Part shown: positions 13,090-28,867 of the stretch, piece after piece
Layout of the letters: every line of letters begins with the position of its first letter
How positions within the stretch are numbered: the stretch's first letter is position 1
DNA from: Monomorium pharaonis
Lineage: Eukaryota; Arthropoda; Insecta; Hymenoptera; Formicidae
Assembly (NCBI RefSeq): GCF_013373865.1
Contig: NC_050467.1
Coordinates: forward strand, 38,425,132-38,489,131
Length of the DNA stretch: 64,000 bases
Reading direction: 5' to 3'
Program-made: the position numbers and the translations under genes
Notes under the pieces: model-generated
What the model saw: the letters and a program-made list of their open reading frames with translations, nothing else
The model's database searches: none
What the model was told of the DNA's origin: nothing

Positions 13090-16000
13090 TGCGCAAGGGG
13101 AATTCGTCGATGTTCACGGTACCGCTAGAAACGATAGTTCTCAATTGACTTCGGGAATTAGGAGAACGCGTTGTGCGTTAAAATCACGGCGTTTTGTATG
13201 TGTATATCAGATAACATCATGTATGTTATCGCGACATGAAAAATTGTTTACGTTGAATATTATCTGTCCGAATCAAATTACTAATGTTAATTTAGATTAA
13301 TTAACGAATATTAAATTAATTTTGTATATTACGTATTTTGTATTATGCAAATAAAATTTCGAAAATTTTCTAGGAGGTATTTTCATCTTAAAGGAAAGTG
13401 TTTGTTATATATATTAATTTTTAATTATTTAATAACTGCATTATTATTGGATATTTTTCTTAAGGAAAAATTGTTTTAACGTAGAGACTGAATTTCATTA
13501 AAGTTTAAGTGATTGAAGCAGGATCTTCTGTATCATCTACAGCGTTTCATCGCGATTCATTTTTCTTAGCGAGAAAACGATTTAGGTGCTAGTACTGAGG
13601 ACTTGTATAAATATTTATTAGTACGTGACGAGACATATAGTTTATAATTTTCAGAAGCACGTTCGGCTTAGACACTAGGCACGTTCACCTAACGCATTGC
13701 CTACTAGGTGAGTCGGATGTATTACTGTCTGGCATAGAACGTGGTTAGACTACTGCGCTCTGTTAAAGTTTGTTCACGTTTATTATGATATAAGGTAGAT
13801 CGAATATGAGCGTTATAGCTCTCAGATTTATAGTACTATGTAAGCACTCGTGCCATCATTATTTCATTTGTTTCTACCATGGCTATATTCGTATTCAATT
13901 TCATTTATATAAATTTAAGTAAAATTAAAAAAAAGATATTTTTGTTTACATGTATCTCTTTTTTTAACTTAATAATCTTCGTGGATTATTTTGTGTTAAT
14001 AACATGTTTTAACTATTTTTACTATGTCCGTCGAAATGTGGATATAACCCTAGAGTGCTACTGAAATTTTTCTGTTTTTAATATTACTCTGCGTGAAAAT
14101 TTACCTACGTAATTAAAATTTTTTTAATACTATTAAGAATTTTTTTACGTTTTTTCTTTTATTCTATAGGTGTTAAAATAACTAACTATTTTTATGTTAA
14201 AAAATCTTATTAAAATATTATTTTAACTGTTAAAATTTTAATAACAAAAACTTGAATTAGTACTTGGATGAAAATTTACTTATATTTGCAGCCTAGGATT
14301 AAATATTCTGGAATAAATGATTTTTAAGATAATTACGGTGCTTGCAAAAATAGATATATTTTATTTCACATATATTATTGTATACATTTTACGGACGTAT
14401 CTCTCTTGATGACTGACTTCTTCGATCGGCAATCAATCGAATGCAGCAAACTGTAGGTAGCACCTGTAAATGAAAAATCTATTCGAACATGGACGTACGT
14501 TCGCGTTCTGAACATGGTCAGCTGAATCGATTGGCAATCGGATTAATAGTTCCCCGGTGATGCTCGCAGTAGTGGCCGATTTCTATACGAACACACACAC
14601 ATAATCTCATCACGTTGAATGTGTCTGTGCGTTGATAAGTGCGGTAACATAAAATGCTCCATGCTAAAAGAATCGTCGAGTGGCGGCCGCGTTGCCTTTT
14701 TATTCATTTTTTGCAACATATATCATTTTTTATCGTAATGCTATTTACAATACGGACCAATGTTTTTCATTTCTTTCTGACGGAAAATTGATGGAATACT
14801 TATGGCTTAAATTAGGAGGGGACATTAAATATGCATTTATATTTTATTTTACATTATTTATTTGATTTACATGCATACATAGACACATACACACACGTGC
14901 GCTTGCGAAGAATGGTTTTATCGATAAATAACGATTACGAACGAATGGCCCTACCGAGTGACCGTTGTCGTTGGACAAGCAGTTTTTTCTGATTCGCGGC
15001 CGAAAGTTTCGAGTGGAAAATATTGTACTCACCTGCCCTTGCACAGGCCGAGCGATTTGAACGAAGTGGCCAGCGAGAAAGTTAACCGAGTTCTGCCCTT
15101 TTTCCATAGAATGGTTTTACTCACAATTGCGCGGCGAAGCCCTTGTTGAAATTTTTTCTCGCTCATCAAGTGGCAGTTGATGGTCGAACTCTGCTAAATG
15201 CCCTCCAGACATTTTGTCTAGAATTAACTCGACCATTTTTCTAAGAACGGTTTATTAAAGATGATATCTGTACATCGTTACAATGAATCGATAATCAGTG
15301 CAATTGCAATATGCAAGCAGGGATGTTATTTACGCGCTTTTGATGCGTTATAACTTCGACGCGCTGAATACGCGTTGTGCGCCCAACTAAGTTCATCCCT
15401 CGTAATTTTGTAGCGATTCTAGTATTAATTAAAACGAGTTTCGTCGTTAGTTGTGAAGAGGCGCTCTCGCAGCGCACGCATTAATTTGACTCGGCGAAAT
15501 TGAGATTTATTATTAGCTCGTGTCAGAAGAGAGCGCGTTACAACGTATTACTTCATATTTCTGGATTAAGCCCTGCCCCTCTACTACGGAAAGCTACGCA
15601 CGAAACAGCCGCTTATCATGCATCTTTTATCGTACGCGCCATTTCCTGCTCGGAATTTTTCCGCCTTTTTCCTCTCGGTTGTACGTTGATCGCTGTTCTT
15701 CCTAACCGTTCGCGACGAAAAATGTGGTTTGTTTTAGCGTAACGTAACGGGAAATTTAATGTAAAATTGCTCCGTTACGGCGTGCGTAATATATGGGCTT
15801 TGTGCGAGCTTACGATCAACATACCGTAATAGAAAGATAAAAGAACATTGTTGGGATATCGGATCAGAATTTGTTCTAATTACTTTTTTACATGTGCCCT
15901 GTATAGCTGCCACATTGCGTGGGTATGTATATCTATATATATATGCGTACATGCGTCTACGCGTATATACTTGCTTGTGTACATAGCGTAATTTCGTCAC

Positions 16001-19000
16001 AGGCGGAGCGAACTGCCCTATTATAGGTATCGCTGCTCTTGGGCGTTGAGGCCCAACGGGAATCGCGATATCTGCAGCTGACTCGGCACAAAACATACTC
16101 TAAATAATTCACATTTAATTACAGCCCGTTCTGTTCTCCCCCTATATGTACCGGCTGAATTCACTCCAGCTGTTGACCGTGGGTCAACCCTCAACATTAA
16201 ACTGCAATATAATATTTAGCGATTTCATGACTTTTTATGTGTAGATCGATGAATAAATTAACTGGATGTTTGAGAAAAGTACTGTACTTGCGTAATGTGT
16301 CTTAAATTAAAAATATACAATTTTAGTAATTCAAGACAGCTACATCTCATTAGTAGAAGATTTACAAATCTAACACGATAATTGCATTTGCCTAATTACC
16401 ATTAATTGTGTATAAACGAATCGGCTGTAGGAAATAAAAATCTTGATGATTTGTACTTGGCCTGTATTCGCTTGGTGAACATTCGTATTCGATGTAATTA
16501 GGTTGACATTGAAATCGGATAACTACGGTAACGTTACTCGTCATTAATGTCTGCTATAACTCGCAGCGAGTTTAATGGAATATTAGTTTGCAATCAGTTC
16601 GGGAAATCGCAACGATGCGCTTCCATGTATCTCGCGTATCAGTCCTGGCCAAAGTTTCTACCACTCTACAGAAATCGTGTATTCAACATGCAGCAGACAC
16701 TGTGCACGGGAATCCCCCGGGAGAGTTTGTCGGGACCAAGTTTAAGTGTCTTCAAGATGTTGGATACTGACCCACTTGCTCGTAGACAGGCTAACCATTG
16801 GCTTCACTTGCTGTACTTCATCAACGGGATATGTTCAAATAAGCTTGTGCCGCTCGGCGGGAACAATATGCGACGCGGTTAAAATGGAATCTGGCAATTG
16901 TGGCGTACGATAGCGTGGATTCTCTCTAAGGTTCTTAGTACACAAGTTGCCCTTCTTTATTAAAATCTAAAAGTATACATTTTTATCTTTTTATGCATAA
17001 TCTGTCATCTTTCAACTTTATATCGAAGATTTGGATAAGACAATGTTCGAAATGATAATCGAAAAATATTATTATTCCCTGATATGTCTGTAACAATGAC
17101 AAATAATGTCATTTTATTTCAAATCGATTTTTCTTTAAAATTGTTGAAACTATAACTACAATTTTCCTAAATTGCAAGTCTCAGTATAAAGTAATTACTG
17201 CCGCGTTTCGCTTACATGCGCGATATGCACTTGTTGGTGTATCGGATAACTTTAACACGGAACACACATACTTTGAATGCGGCTTGTTAAAAGTTTCCTG
17301 GTTAGACGGAAATAGATTTTGCATTCGGTGGTAGGCGCGCGACTCTCGTAGGCACGAAACAACTTTACAATGTCGACTCCGTCTCTCAGAAAATCAGAGG
17401 AGGAGGTTGTTCTATGATTATCAACCGACCATAAGATGAAGAAATCTAATCGAAAACATGGCGAGAAAAATATGCGGTCGTTTTCAATATCAAATTAGAT
17501 AAAGAATTGAACAGCTTTATAAAAATTGTATTGAAAAAGCTATTTTAATTGCATGTTTTCCTTGAGTTTTTGTAGCTAGTACATCTAATAATAATCAATT
17601 TTTTTAACTTTTAATAAACTGGTGAAAGTATAATTTGCTTTTACTTTGTGTAAATTTTGTAAATTTTACACAAAGGAAAAGAAAAGCGGCGAAACAAAAT
17701 GAAAATTTTACATTCATATAGTTCACATTCGCAAGTGAAATTTTTCCTCGTGTCGGCATGGTCTTTGACTTCTGGTAAAAAGACCGGAAGACACGATGTG
17801 CAGTGAAAATTAATGGATGAAAGAACGGCTGCATCTCACCCGTTTCTTTAGAACTAGAAGAGAGCCGCCAGATCGCTCATAAAATCCAGCCTGGCACGAC
17901 GCGATTTATGCCAGCGTTGCCTAAGGATTATCATATTTCCCCCGACGCACGAAACCCGCGCGAGAAAGTGTCGGCCGAGATTGCGCTCCGTTATCGCCTG
18001 CAAAATGGTGACAGCGATGCAAAGGGACGAACAGCGGCAATGGAGAAAGCCTCTTAATGCGTCCGTAAAAAGCCTCGCGCAACACGAGGGAACAGTAATC
18101 GGTCGGGAATAGCTTTATGATGCTTCGGCGAGCAGCAATATCGTGATAACCGATGGTAACGTATCGAGCTTTTTTATTTCGTTGAAAAAGACTTCCGTGA
18201 AACGACACGGGACGATGGGCGTGAACGGTCGCGAAAGAGCGAGGTGGTGCGGCCGTTCATGAAGAAAGGGCTGCAAAAAATCGACCGATTTATTAACGTG
18301 CCGTCGGTGACGGTGGTGCTGCGTGGCTACGTCTAAGTTAACTCTTTTGATGGCACGCATGATCGCTCCGACGAGCATACACGGGCATACATGTACGACA
18401 TCGTTCCGAACACAACGCGATCGAAACTTTTTGCTCGCTCGCTATTCTCGCGTGATATCAATTCGCGCTTGCTCGCTCTGCTTATGCGAAACGAACCATT
18501 TACTTTGTGTCACAAACGCGCGCGCGCGCGTACACTTTTGTAGCGACCGGTTGTATTATAATGCTGTTCGAAATGACTTTCGCGACGACACGCTAATCAG
18601 CACGATCGACAAATCGATGGGCACCGCGCTGGTAGAAACAAATGACGCTTGAACGTTATTACGCATCGTAAAATACGTCTGTAGCGAATAGCGCTGTTTA
18701 ACGTGCCACTTACATACCGAAGTGCAACGTAGCGCTTGAGTTCTCGCACGCATAAGCGGGGAGTATGCTTGTTCTGCTTATGCAAAAAGCAGGTAAAAAC
18801 GATAGATATACAAACGAATGTTGAAGCGACAGCGCAAAAGTGGAAATTGGCTCTAATTAGCAAAAGATGACGGCGATTTGATACGTTTGCGCGGCGTGGG
18901 CTGCTTTTTACGTCCACCCCGCTTAACTAGGCTCTTTTGTTAAAGTGAATGCTGTTTAAACGATAACTCGATCAAAGAAACCGGTTGAACCGAACAACGG

Positions 19001-22000
19001 CATTTAATTAACAAAAGTGCTCACCGAGAGTTTTACCACCGCTCTCGACTCCTACGTTGGAGGGGGGGAGGGGGCTCTCTTCGAATTCTTCCGTTTTCCT
19101 CGCTCTCGTTCTCGCCCTCACCTTCACCCTTATCCGCCCGTACCTCTGTTCTCTACTAACTGCCGGGAGAATAATTGTGAAAACATAGTACCACCGAGCA
19201 GTCCCACTGGATATCGCTCTCTCCTCCACTCTTTCCATCTTCTATTATAACCGTTCTGTTCCTCGTTCACCATTTTTCTCGTACTCTCGTCTACCACTTC
19301 CTCGACATAGCTGGCGAGCATGCGATTTTAATATTTTTATCTCACGATTAATAACCGGTTGATTTGTCGCTCGTACGAGCTCGCAAGTAACGAATGCGCT
19401 CATAAATTTCGATGAGAAAAAAACGTTGAATAATCAATTTATTGAGCGAGTATGGCTAGCAAATTAAAAAGCACGTTTTATATGTGCTTATTTATGCAAA
19501 AAGTAAAATAATTGTAAAAGATTTATCTTTAGATGCGATACGCTTTCGAATAACAGTTCGTTTTCGTTTGTTACCAAACTAATCTCGAAAATGTTTCAAC
19601 ACTTAAGCTCGTTTTTTTTTTTATACATATTTTATACATATTTTATAAAATGTCGCAAATGGATGGATCTTAATTTGCCATAAATCGTACCATAAAGTAA
19701 AATGAATTTTTATTATGTTAGTTTGCATACAAATTGTTGTTGTAAGCAAATAAAAACTCACCGCGATTATGAAGATGACAGATCTGATCGCGAGATTATA
19801 CGTCGGCAAATTAACGAGCGTCGAAATCCGGCAATTTATAATACGATGACTACGACGTGTGAAAAATATCGATTGGTTCACAGATTGATGGGATGGACGA
19901 GAAACGCGTTACAAGTTCGCTTTAAATCTTCCCGACAGCGAGTAAAAGTCATGCACGTCGTAAAGTTGAACGGGCGTCGATAAAAGGGTGAAGATGAAAT
20001 GCTTGCACATCGATTTATTTGTTCTTCTCTTAAGCGTTGGAATGCTCTGCAACTCTTCTGTCGCATCTCTGACGTTTGATTCCTTTTGACCGTTTTTTCC
20101 CTTTTGTTACTTTCGGTAGAATCCGATTGACACAAGAATCCTACTTAAATCTCCCGCGTTCGCGTTTCTTTTTCAGGATTCGTTTTTCTATGCTTACGCT
20201 CCGCTTGTTTCAGTTACGCATATAGACGCGTTTTGCTTTCGTTTGCGCTTTGATATTTTTCTTGCTTGCTAGAATAACAATCCCCTTTGCTTGATGAAGC
20301 GGCAGAAGCTGTAACCTTCCTTGTCATAAATTAATATTAATCTTATTATATCAGGATATATTACAATAGTATTTAAAAGTGTATTATTAATATTATAGAG
20401 GAATTATATCGCTCTCATCATTTTTATACTTTTGAGGAAAAATATCGCAATTTCTCGATGTTACAAATATTTATCTGTAATTTGCATTTATATTGTCTGT
20501 TTTAAAATACCGAGCAAATGTTTGCAATATAGGAACATTTTATTTTTGGATTCGAAAAATTATGTTTCATATTCCATTCATTAAAGTTATAAATACGCGT
20601 TATGGTGTTTATTGACGTCATGCGTTTTGACACCGACCACTGGCGTACCATTAATTTTGCTCGTTTACAGCGAACATATAAAACCCGTGCATCGTTTACA
20701 CGGACGAACCCACAGCCGCGAGCACCGATTCATCATCGACCCAAAACATCGCACGGAAAATTTCGTTCCATACCGGTATTCCGAACGTGCACTTTCCGCG
20801 GAATTACACCATCCCTTCTTAAATCGCCCACCCGGAAAGCGCGGAACGAATTTCAGTTACCAGCCTTAGCAAATATTCGTTCAACATCGCCGACGCGCGA
20901 TGCAACTGACAGCAAAAGCAGACGATTCCTGGAAACTTCTGTGAATCCTACCCACGTACCTCGTGGCTGTGGCACCTTGTGATTTTGCGATTTGTAGTCT
21001 CCTTTTTTTTTGTTATGCTCGATGAAAATCGCCCAACGTTGTACGGAGCTGTAGAAAAAATCCCAGGAGATGGAAGTTGAAAAGATTTGTTCCTTTAGAG
21101 ACTTATTTTCGTAACAAAAGAAGTTAGAGGAATAGTTACGTGAGGTTGTGGGGAAAAAGTCGAATGAGAATGGCGCGAGCAAGGACTCGCTTTTCGAGAG
21201 ATAACGAATATATTCGACGTAGCGATTCAACTGCAATTCCGTCGCTCTTCGACGATTGTATAATTGACCGCGTCGTAATTAAGACATGCGGACCTCGTCA
21301 CAGCTGTTAATTAAATAATCCTACCAACATCATCATTCGCATGCACGTAGCGAATTTCCGTCCTGAATCCAATACGGGTTCCAACATTTCGCTGGGCCCG
21401 TTCGCAAAGGGTTGCTGGGGGTGCTCTGCGGGGATGGCGAGGAAGAGGTGAGGGAAGGGGAGACGGTACGGTGGAAATGGTACGGGCTATGAGTTCCAGC
21501 CGGAGTTGCGAGTGAGTTATGTCTCCTCCGTGAACTCCGTGCTCCGTCCAAGGTATTCCTATTCAATTTAACGTATCCCCAGCAGTATCTGCTAATTTCC
21601 CCTTATATCTTACGAATTTCGTTCGCCCATTCGCACTATTCTGCCCGGCACCTATCGTTCTTTTTGCTTGCCGCCGAGCTTTTCCTGAAAGGTCTTTTCA
21701 GAGCCGTTTCTTTTGTGTCGTTTTCGGTTGCTTCTTCGTACGGACGAAAAGCGTTTGCACGAATAAGAGGAGCTTTTTCCGCAAAACTCTTTGGTTGGGC
21801 TCTTTATCCTGGCCGTTTTCACGAAGCAAAGAGCGATTTCATGGGAGAAGTGCGTTTTAGAAGGCTCTGCGTTAGAAGAGAAGAGACAACACACTAACGC
21901 CAGTATATTTACCATGAGAATATAGGTTCGGTTCTGCACTTGATACTGTCAAAAGTACGAGAAAGAATTACCATATAGAAAGTTACAAATTTACGTTTGA

Positions 22001-25000
22001 AGATACGCAAAATCTACGCAAAATCTTAGACATATATTCTTCGTGCGGTTTACACACGGAAGAACTGGCAAATCCTCGATAGCGCGCGATGCGATTTATC
22101 GTTGGTATTAGCGTCATCAAGAAATTCAGAGCGAGACGAGATTAAATGTTTATTCTGTTAATTGCCCCGCTGTGGTAGCTCTCATCCACCGTGGAACAAT
22201 TATTCGTCCGTCGATTGAAATTCTGCGGTCTTAGCCGAAAGGTAATTAACTTTTAATCGAGAAAGTTCAGTGGCTCCGAGTTACCCCGTCTCCGAATTAC
22301 TTCTTGCCTATTTCTCACCCTCTCCTTCCCTCCCGTCGATCCTTCCTCAGTCAGGTTCCTGCCACTCAACATGTCTAAACGTCCAATCGAGAAACGTGCG
22401 CGCTATGCGATATATATCTCGACCATATACTAACGTTTCTAAGCTCTTACAAGCTTCGACGTTCTAGTGCTGATCGATGCGCATTCTTCGGCGGCAATGA
22501 ATGCGACGGATCCTATTATTTGCAGACGCGTCGACTTTTATTTAAAATGCAACAAATTCGGACGCGTTAGACGCCCGAGCTAAGCGATAAAGGACGCATC
22601 GTGTTACGGATGAACATGACCAAAAAAGAAATATAAACGAGGAAATACCTCGGAAGAATGGGGACCGAGGGGGCCTCGCGCACAATTGCGCTGTTTTCGC
22701 CGTTACTTTAGCAGTCCACCGCACCACCGAAAGCGGATCACTCTTGCATTCAGGAGACACGTTATCACGTTTCGCCGCATCAACGGAATTTGGAGTATTT
22801 TCAATTTCCCACGGTACACAACAACGAGCGAGTGTTGATACGGGTGTTGTGCGCGATTCTCGTAGACGAAGCCGCGGCCCGCAGCCGCCAATAAAGGACA
22901 GCCATGTAGGAATCGCATACTGATTTCGGTGAAATCGGTCGTCGGATGCACACGACGTAAACGAAAAGTCGTATCCTTTCTATATTGTCCCATCAGATTG
23001 AAACGCACGTCCAATTACAAAAATCCAAATTCAAGCCACGCTTTAACTGCACTTATCGTCATCCCGTTTGCTTCCTGCAATTGCAATTTGTTATATATAA
23101 TTCTTTTTGTGGATTCCATCTGCAATTGTAGATGTATATCATTAAAGGTAAAAAATAATCTCAGCAGCGAATACATTGATTAATTTATGACGCGGAACAC
23201 ATCAAGAAATATCAAAATAAGATTGTTTTGCAAATTGCATATACTGTATTAAAGATTTGTTGAATTTTCTCGATATATGCATTAAGTTCCGATGAAATTG
23301 CCTCATATAATTTTTATTGTACAATAAAAAAAAAATTCTATAAAAGTAAGAGAGAAAAATAATAGAGTGCAACAAAATAAATTGTATAAAGTATCACAGT
23401 TTTTTATTTTTATACATTTAGAAATTAACATACTTATATGTATTATGTTGAGCATATCTTGGCGATGGAAGATATCAATAGTATAAAAGAATAAGTTTTA
23501 CGCCATTTCGCAAGCAAATGAGTTATAAAAAATTCTTTAATATGTATGTTAACTTTTGAGTCTCTACAGCATACATATTCTCCTTGTAAATGTTTTGAAA
23601 TTGCAGTACTAAGTGCTGACAATGACAGATTAATAAATTTTGTTTCCTCCATTTTGTCAGTTTCTACTATCTAACTTTTCACATCCGACTAAGTCGATAA
23701 AATTTAAATTGCCAGCTGACAATCCTTTGAATGTAAAATATTATATATTATTATGTATTTTGTTATGTATATTTAACAACACATTAAAGAGATAGACAAT
23801 TAACGCGGAAGGGTTTTTATGGTCTACGAATTTTTAATCGAATCTCGCGATTAACGCAAAAATGAGAATAGTACTCGGAGACCAAAAATGGTTACGTAGT
23901 CTGCCGTAAATAATATTGAAGTCTATTTAAACTTTTTCAATTATTTTGATATCTTTTACCGGCAGCGAGCCTGAGACCGGCATCGGTCGCCGGTTATCGA
24001 AGCCGGAGGAACGAAGCCCTCGTCTTCTCTGTTCATCTCTCGCCGCGTCCTAACGGCCATTCGCGCTCACTTCCACTCTTGGCGAACGTTTCATAAATAA
24101 GCCTTTGTGCGACCCATCTGGAAATTGAATTGAAAAGTTCGCCTTGCCCACACCGTGGGAAAGCTGAAAACGACACCGCGGCGCAGATCGGCGCGCACGA
24201 CCGGCGGCAACGTCAATTTTCTGGGCGATTTTTCCCTCCGCCTCGCGCGCCGGTCCACCATCGTCGTGGCGCGCTTCGTTTATTCGCATTCAACCGGTTG
24301 AAATCTCATTTATTACCCGTACCGTATGCAATTTTGCCCTGATGCTTTGCCGCGCCGCCGAGCCACCGGTAGTAGTCGGTCGGCTTTTGCAACCGCGACG
24401 CGTCGTACGACGACAAAACCGTTCGCGCGCGAAGCGACGTAATTTCTGACGCGCTCGGGAATAATGCTCGCTCGGCTTCAATTCACCGTAGTAATACACG
24501 AAGTGATCTGGCCATTATCACCAACACGGCTCGGTGTTTATTGTATTTGTCGTCGATGCTGCACCATGCGCCACGACAATAATGCAATTCGCGGTACGAA
24601 CGCTACAACACTGACGAAAGCAACGTCTCGTTATGTGGCATGCGCCTTGTTCGCGTTATACATACTTGTCTGTTAATGTAAATCTGATTTTCACGATACA
24701 TCCGATGCACCATTGGACATTACAGAATGGTACTCTATGTCAGTAGAAAGAAGAAATTTAGCTCTGTATTGTCCAATATTGAAGAGTCAAATTTAAATTA
24801 ATTGCTTGAGTTAAATAATATTTTGTTACTTTTATATAAAACTTTTATGTGTATGCAAATTTATTATTTAACACAAAACATGTATTTAAAAAAACAATCT
24901 AATTAATAAACTATAATTAAATCATTTTTATGGCTGAATTACTCAATCTTAAAATGAACAGCATTTATATTGTACACTATATATATATATATATATGTAT

Positions 25001-27560
25001 GTATGATATACACGTACTAATTGCAGTATCGCAAATGATGTAACTCTTTATTAAGGAACAGAGAGTTGCGTTTTATCGGCACAGCTACAAAATTATCTCG
25101 GAGTTTCGGTGCTAATACGGTCTCCGCAAAGCGCTTTCTTATTGGTCTATTTTATTCCATTCCACCTACAACGGCGAAGATTAAATGGATTCGCGCGGCA
25201 ATTTGTGGATCGATAGATTTTAACGCACTTGGCAGACCTCGCCGAGTGGCATTGGACTGTTTCCAACCGGAACGTTCTGGAAATGTAGTTAGCTCGGTAC
25301 GTAATTGGTATTCTTGACGCAAAAATTCATTTACGAAATCACTGAGTATAAAGGAGAAGAAACGGAAGATATTTCAAATAAAAAGCACAAGTATATTTAA
25401 TTTTGTAACCCGCTCTAAATAAAAATCTTGATACTTAGTTGAATCGATTTTAATCTGGCCATCTCTAACGCCCGCTTTCATTCGCATTCGTCTGCGACTA
25501 AATATTTGACGTGAACTAATTAAAAGATATATCTCGCGGGTTAATCCTTGTGGAGGGAAAAGGTAAACAATCGAGAGATAGCGACTAGTGCAAAGCTTAA
25601 TTTTATAAAATGATAATGCCTCGCGGTGGAAATGCCATCGAGGAACGATGGTTAAATACGGGGATAGCATATAAGCATCTCTACTTGAAATAACTGTTCA
25701 AAGCAAACTGTTAAAAATTTAACAACCTACGCTCAATGTCTCATTGGCTGAGATGTTTATGCGCTATGCATATGCTTTTCTATCTATTTACATTACTTTT
25801 AACTTTGCGGGATGTGCCCCGAAGTTAAAGACTCTCTCTCTCTCTCTCTCTCTCTGTTTCTGCTTTTCTTGATTTTTTAAGTCTACCCGCCAGACGAATG
25901 TAAATCTCTATCATGCAAATATAATTACGACTGGCTCAGAATTTACCTTCACCGCACTAATGCAGGGGCAAATATTTACGAGCAGGTCGCTCGAAGAAAT
26001 CATCGGTCGCGAAAGAAGTGCTCCTTCTTCCTTGCCACGCATTTTTGTCAAAAGTTACTTTATTATCTTTAATTAAAAATAGTTTATTACGTTTGCTTTC
26101 TCTCTCCGATACCGAATATATTACCCTTATTCTTTCTTCGTTTCAACATCTACCACCCCTGTTTCACTCTTCCTTTCCCTGATCAATCTTCTTTGTGTCA
26201 TATTATCTCTTCGTCATGAAAGAAATAATAAAAATGGAAGTGAGTGATTCTAAATGCATTCTATTTTTGTTGTCTTTCCATCTTCATTCGTTCCTTCACA
26301 GATTGAAAATACGTAATACCTCGCGTAACGCGCACGGCTCCTGACGGAGTGCCTCTCTTGTCTGCTATCTGTAATTATACTGAACTTCGTGCCGGGACTG
26401 CAGGAACCTCCTATTCTGAAAACGAATTAAAATAAATCTCAGAGATAGTGGCTGCTGGTCTAGCGGGCGAAAAAGATCTTGTTGGCCAACATAATAAGAG
26501 CTATTTATAGAATACTTTATGAATGTCTTGTAAAATGCGAGGAAAGAATTCATACGAATTGTAAAAATTCAAATATTGCGGTCGGATGCTGTATATTTTC
26601 AAATATTTAATTTTCTGTCACTATTTGAAAGATATTGTCCAAATACTTCTATCTTCCTTTCAGTATAATTTTATAAAATCTATGTATGTATACTTATTTT
26701 TATTTGTACATATTATCAATTATCTTTATAAAAAATCAAAATCTTTATAAAAGTTCAAAATTTTAATTTGTCCTTTAGTTCAAAGAGAAATTATGCTATT
26801 TTGTACCTGTATTTTACTCCATTTACTCCATTTTTATGTTGAAACTGATGTTGTTTTCCCAATAATTGCACCCGATTAACTTTACCTTTATTAACATTGA
26901 TATAAAAATTCAATGATGTATTCGTTAGTTTAAATCTCAAAATTAAAGTCAAATCCGGCTTCCAGGATGGAGTGTGGATATACTTCGTTTTAGTTTGACT
27001 TATTACTGTTTCACGCCGAGTTTGTAGTACCGAACGAGAAATAAAAATCCGGTTTAACGTTCCGAGCGGACTATTGGTTGCCCGGAGACAAATTTTTGCG
27101 CGATATTGGAATTCTTTTTCTTTCTTTCTCGTTCGGCTAATGCGATCTCGATAAAGAGAACAGAGGCAACGTTCGATCAAAGAGGTAGGGACGCGTCCCT
27201 TTGCCGGGTAGAAGGATGGGGTGCGCAATCAGGAATCCTTTCACTGCAACTTACAGAGATATAGTCGACTCTCGTGTTGTATGCAAATCCATCTGTACTT
27301 GATTATTTCGATTCATCGTCGATGGACTCATCAACTGATCGAGCCGATCTAATGGGTGGAAAGAGGAGGGAGGGGGAGGGGAGAAAATACTACCGCGAAA
27401 TGTTGCTGACGCTCTTTCATTGTTAATAAAAATTCGCAATGTGATTGCCAATAGAATTTAGGTTTTTTTTAACTCTAATGAACTCTTAGCTACCATTAGG
27501 AACTGAGGGATAAGTAAAATTTTTTTAAAATTTAATTTTGTAGTTAATTAATTTTTGCAA
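13090..27560. other. Gene-free stretch with GC-rich islands
   Basis: No coding region could be supported on either strand. GC-rich, CpG-containing islands occur at about 17.9-19.3, 20.6-21.6, 22.2-23.0 and 24.0-24.7 kb, between AT-rich spans. Frames in these islands are 60-145 codons long, overlap one another on both strands and show no domain or plausible splice chain. The islands may be regulatory, but the sequence alone does not prove it. There is a short (TA)n run near 24978-24996 and a (CG)n run near 18519-18531. Confidence 0.45.
25832..25855. repeat. (CT)n microsatellite
   Basis: Short pure CT dinucleotide run of about 24 bases. Confidence 0.9.
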
Positions 27561-27561
27561 C

Positions 27562-27819
27562 ACGAAAAAAGAACGGTTTTGCTGAGGTATCTAAAAATAT
27601 AACTAGATACAGATTTGAAAATAATTTTGCTGCACCAACTAAAATAATTATGCAGGACATTCAAGTGTAATGAGCAATGTTGCAAAAAGTTTTGACGTTC
27701 TAGCAACCAGCTTAGGAGTGTCCTAATTATTATTTTTATATTTGGTTCAACCAAATTATTTGCAGATCTGTGTCTAACTAAATATTTCGATATTTTAGCA
27801 AAACTCTGTTCTTTTTCGG
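27562..27819. mobile_element. MITE-like element, copy 1
   Basis: About 258 bp with long imperfect terminal inverted repeats. The left end reads CGAAAAAAGAACGGTTTTGC, and the reverse complement of the right end reads CCGAAAAAGAACAGAGTTTT; similarity continues inward for about 60 bases. No coding capacity is seen. A diverged second copy in the same orientation lies at 29595-29844. The structure fits a non-autonomous DNA transposon; the superfamily and the target-site duplication are not clear. Confidence 0.7.
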
Positions 27820-28867
27820 GATTGTTAATAAGATCGAATAAATTGAAAGTGTCTCTATATATATCAAATTTCTAATCAATGCCTTGATTAGTCAATATTT
27901 CGCTTTCGAGACAGGAATAGTATACGCGCGTACAGTGTACGCGCGACTATATGTTACAATGGCGATGAATGCCATAGTCATCGGTGCCATGTGTACTTGT
28001 GTACGTGTTCGCGATTCGCATAGGTTTCACACAGGCACTTGAAATAGCCGTAGATATGTATTCCGCCCAATGGCAAAGGGGTTTCCTAATTGTTGCTGCA
28101 ATGTTCATAGAATACGTGTGCTGGGTCTACGGCGTTTGGCCCTGTGTACGTGCGCGATGTTAGCATCGTATACATTATCGCGCTATACATTCCTTGGGGC
28201 GAATATACGTGTTAATGGATCCTTGCACTCTGAATTAGGTCCATCTGCCAAATGGATGCGTGGACCGATGGCAAAGGGGGCCTCATTAACCGGATATTCG
28301 AAACGCATCGGTCATATTAACAATAACATCTGACGCTTAGCATCACTTCCGAAACTAATTGAGTTTTGAATTTCTACGAGATTACGAATGCATCGAAAGA
28401 ACGTGTCGAATGTACGACGACCGTACAAAATGTGTATAGGTATTTGCATGAATTACACAATTATTGGCTGCTTCCTATATTTTTTTATTTCCCTTACTCT
28501 TCCTTTCTTTCTATATTTCGTAATTCTATGCGCAAATGAGCATAATGAATGTCGAGATGCAATTTCATACGTTTACAAAACCCATTTCACTCAAACCACC
28601 AGTTTTATATTCACAGCGTTTACCAAAATTTACCCTCTCACACTTTCTCCGACTTCTATGCTTCTCTGTTTTTCGTATAAATGAGCACTGTAAAATCCAC
28701 ATGCAAATGTTCGAGGAATAAAAGAGGTACTCTTCCGTGACCATTTCGCATAGTTTGCGCATTTCCAAAACAATTCTATTGCTAAACCAAATTACGCTCA
28801 AGCTCACATACAGACAAACAGACAAAATTTCTCGCAATGACGACTTTTTTCAACCTACACAACCTGA
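27820..28867. other. Region downstream of the UDP-glycosyltransferase gene
   Basis: No supported coding gene. It should contain the 3' untranslated region of the UDP-glycosyltransferase gene on the minus strand next to 28868. An AATAAA on the minus strand at 28484-28489 is one possible polyadenylation signal, about 380 bp past the stop. A short duplicated motif, ATGGCAAAGGGG, occurs near 28069 and 28268. Confidence 0.4.
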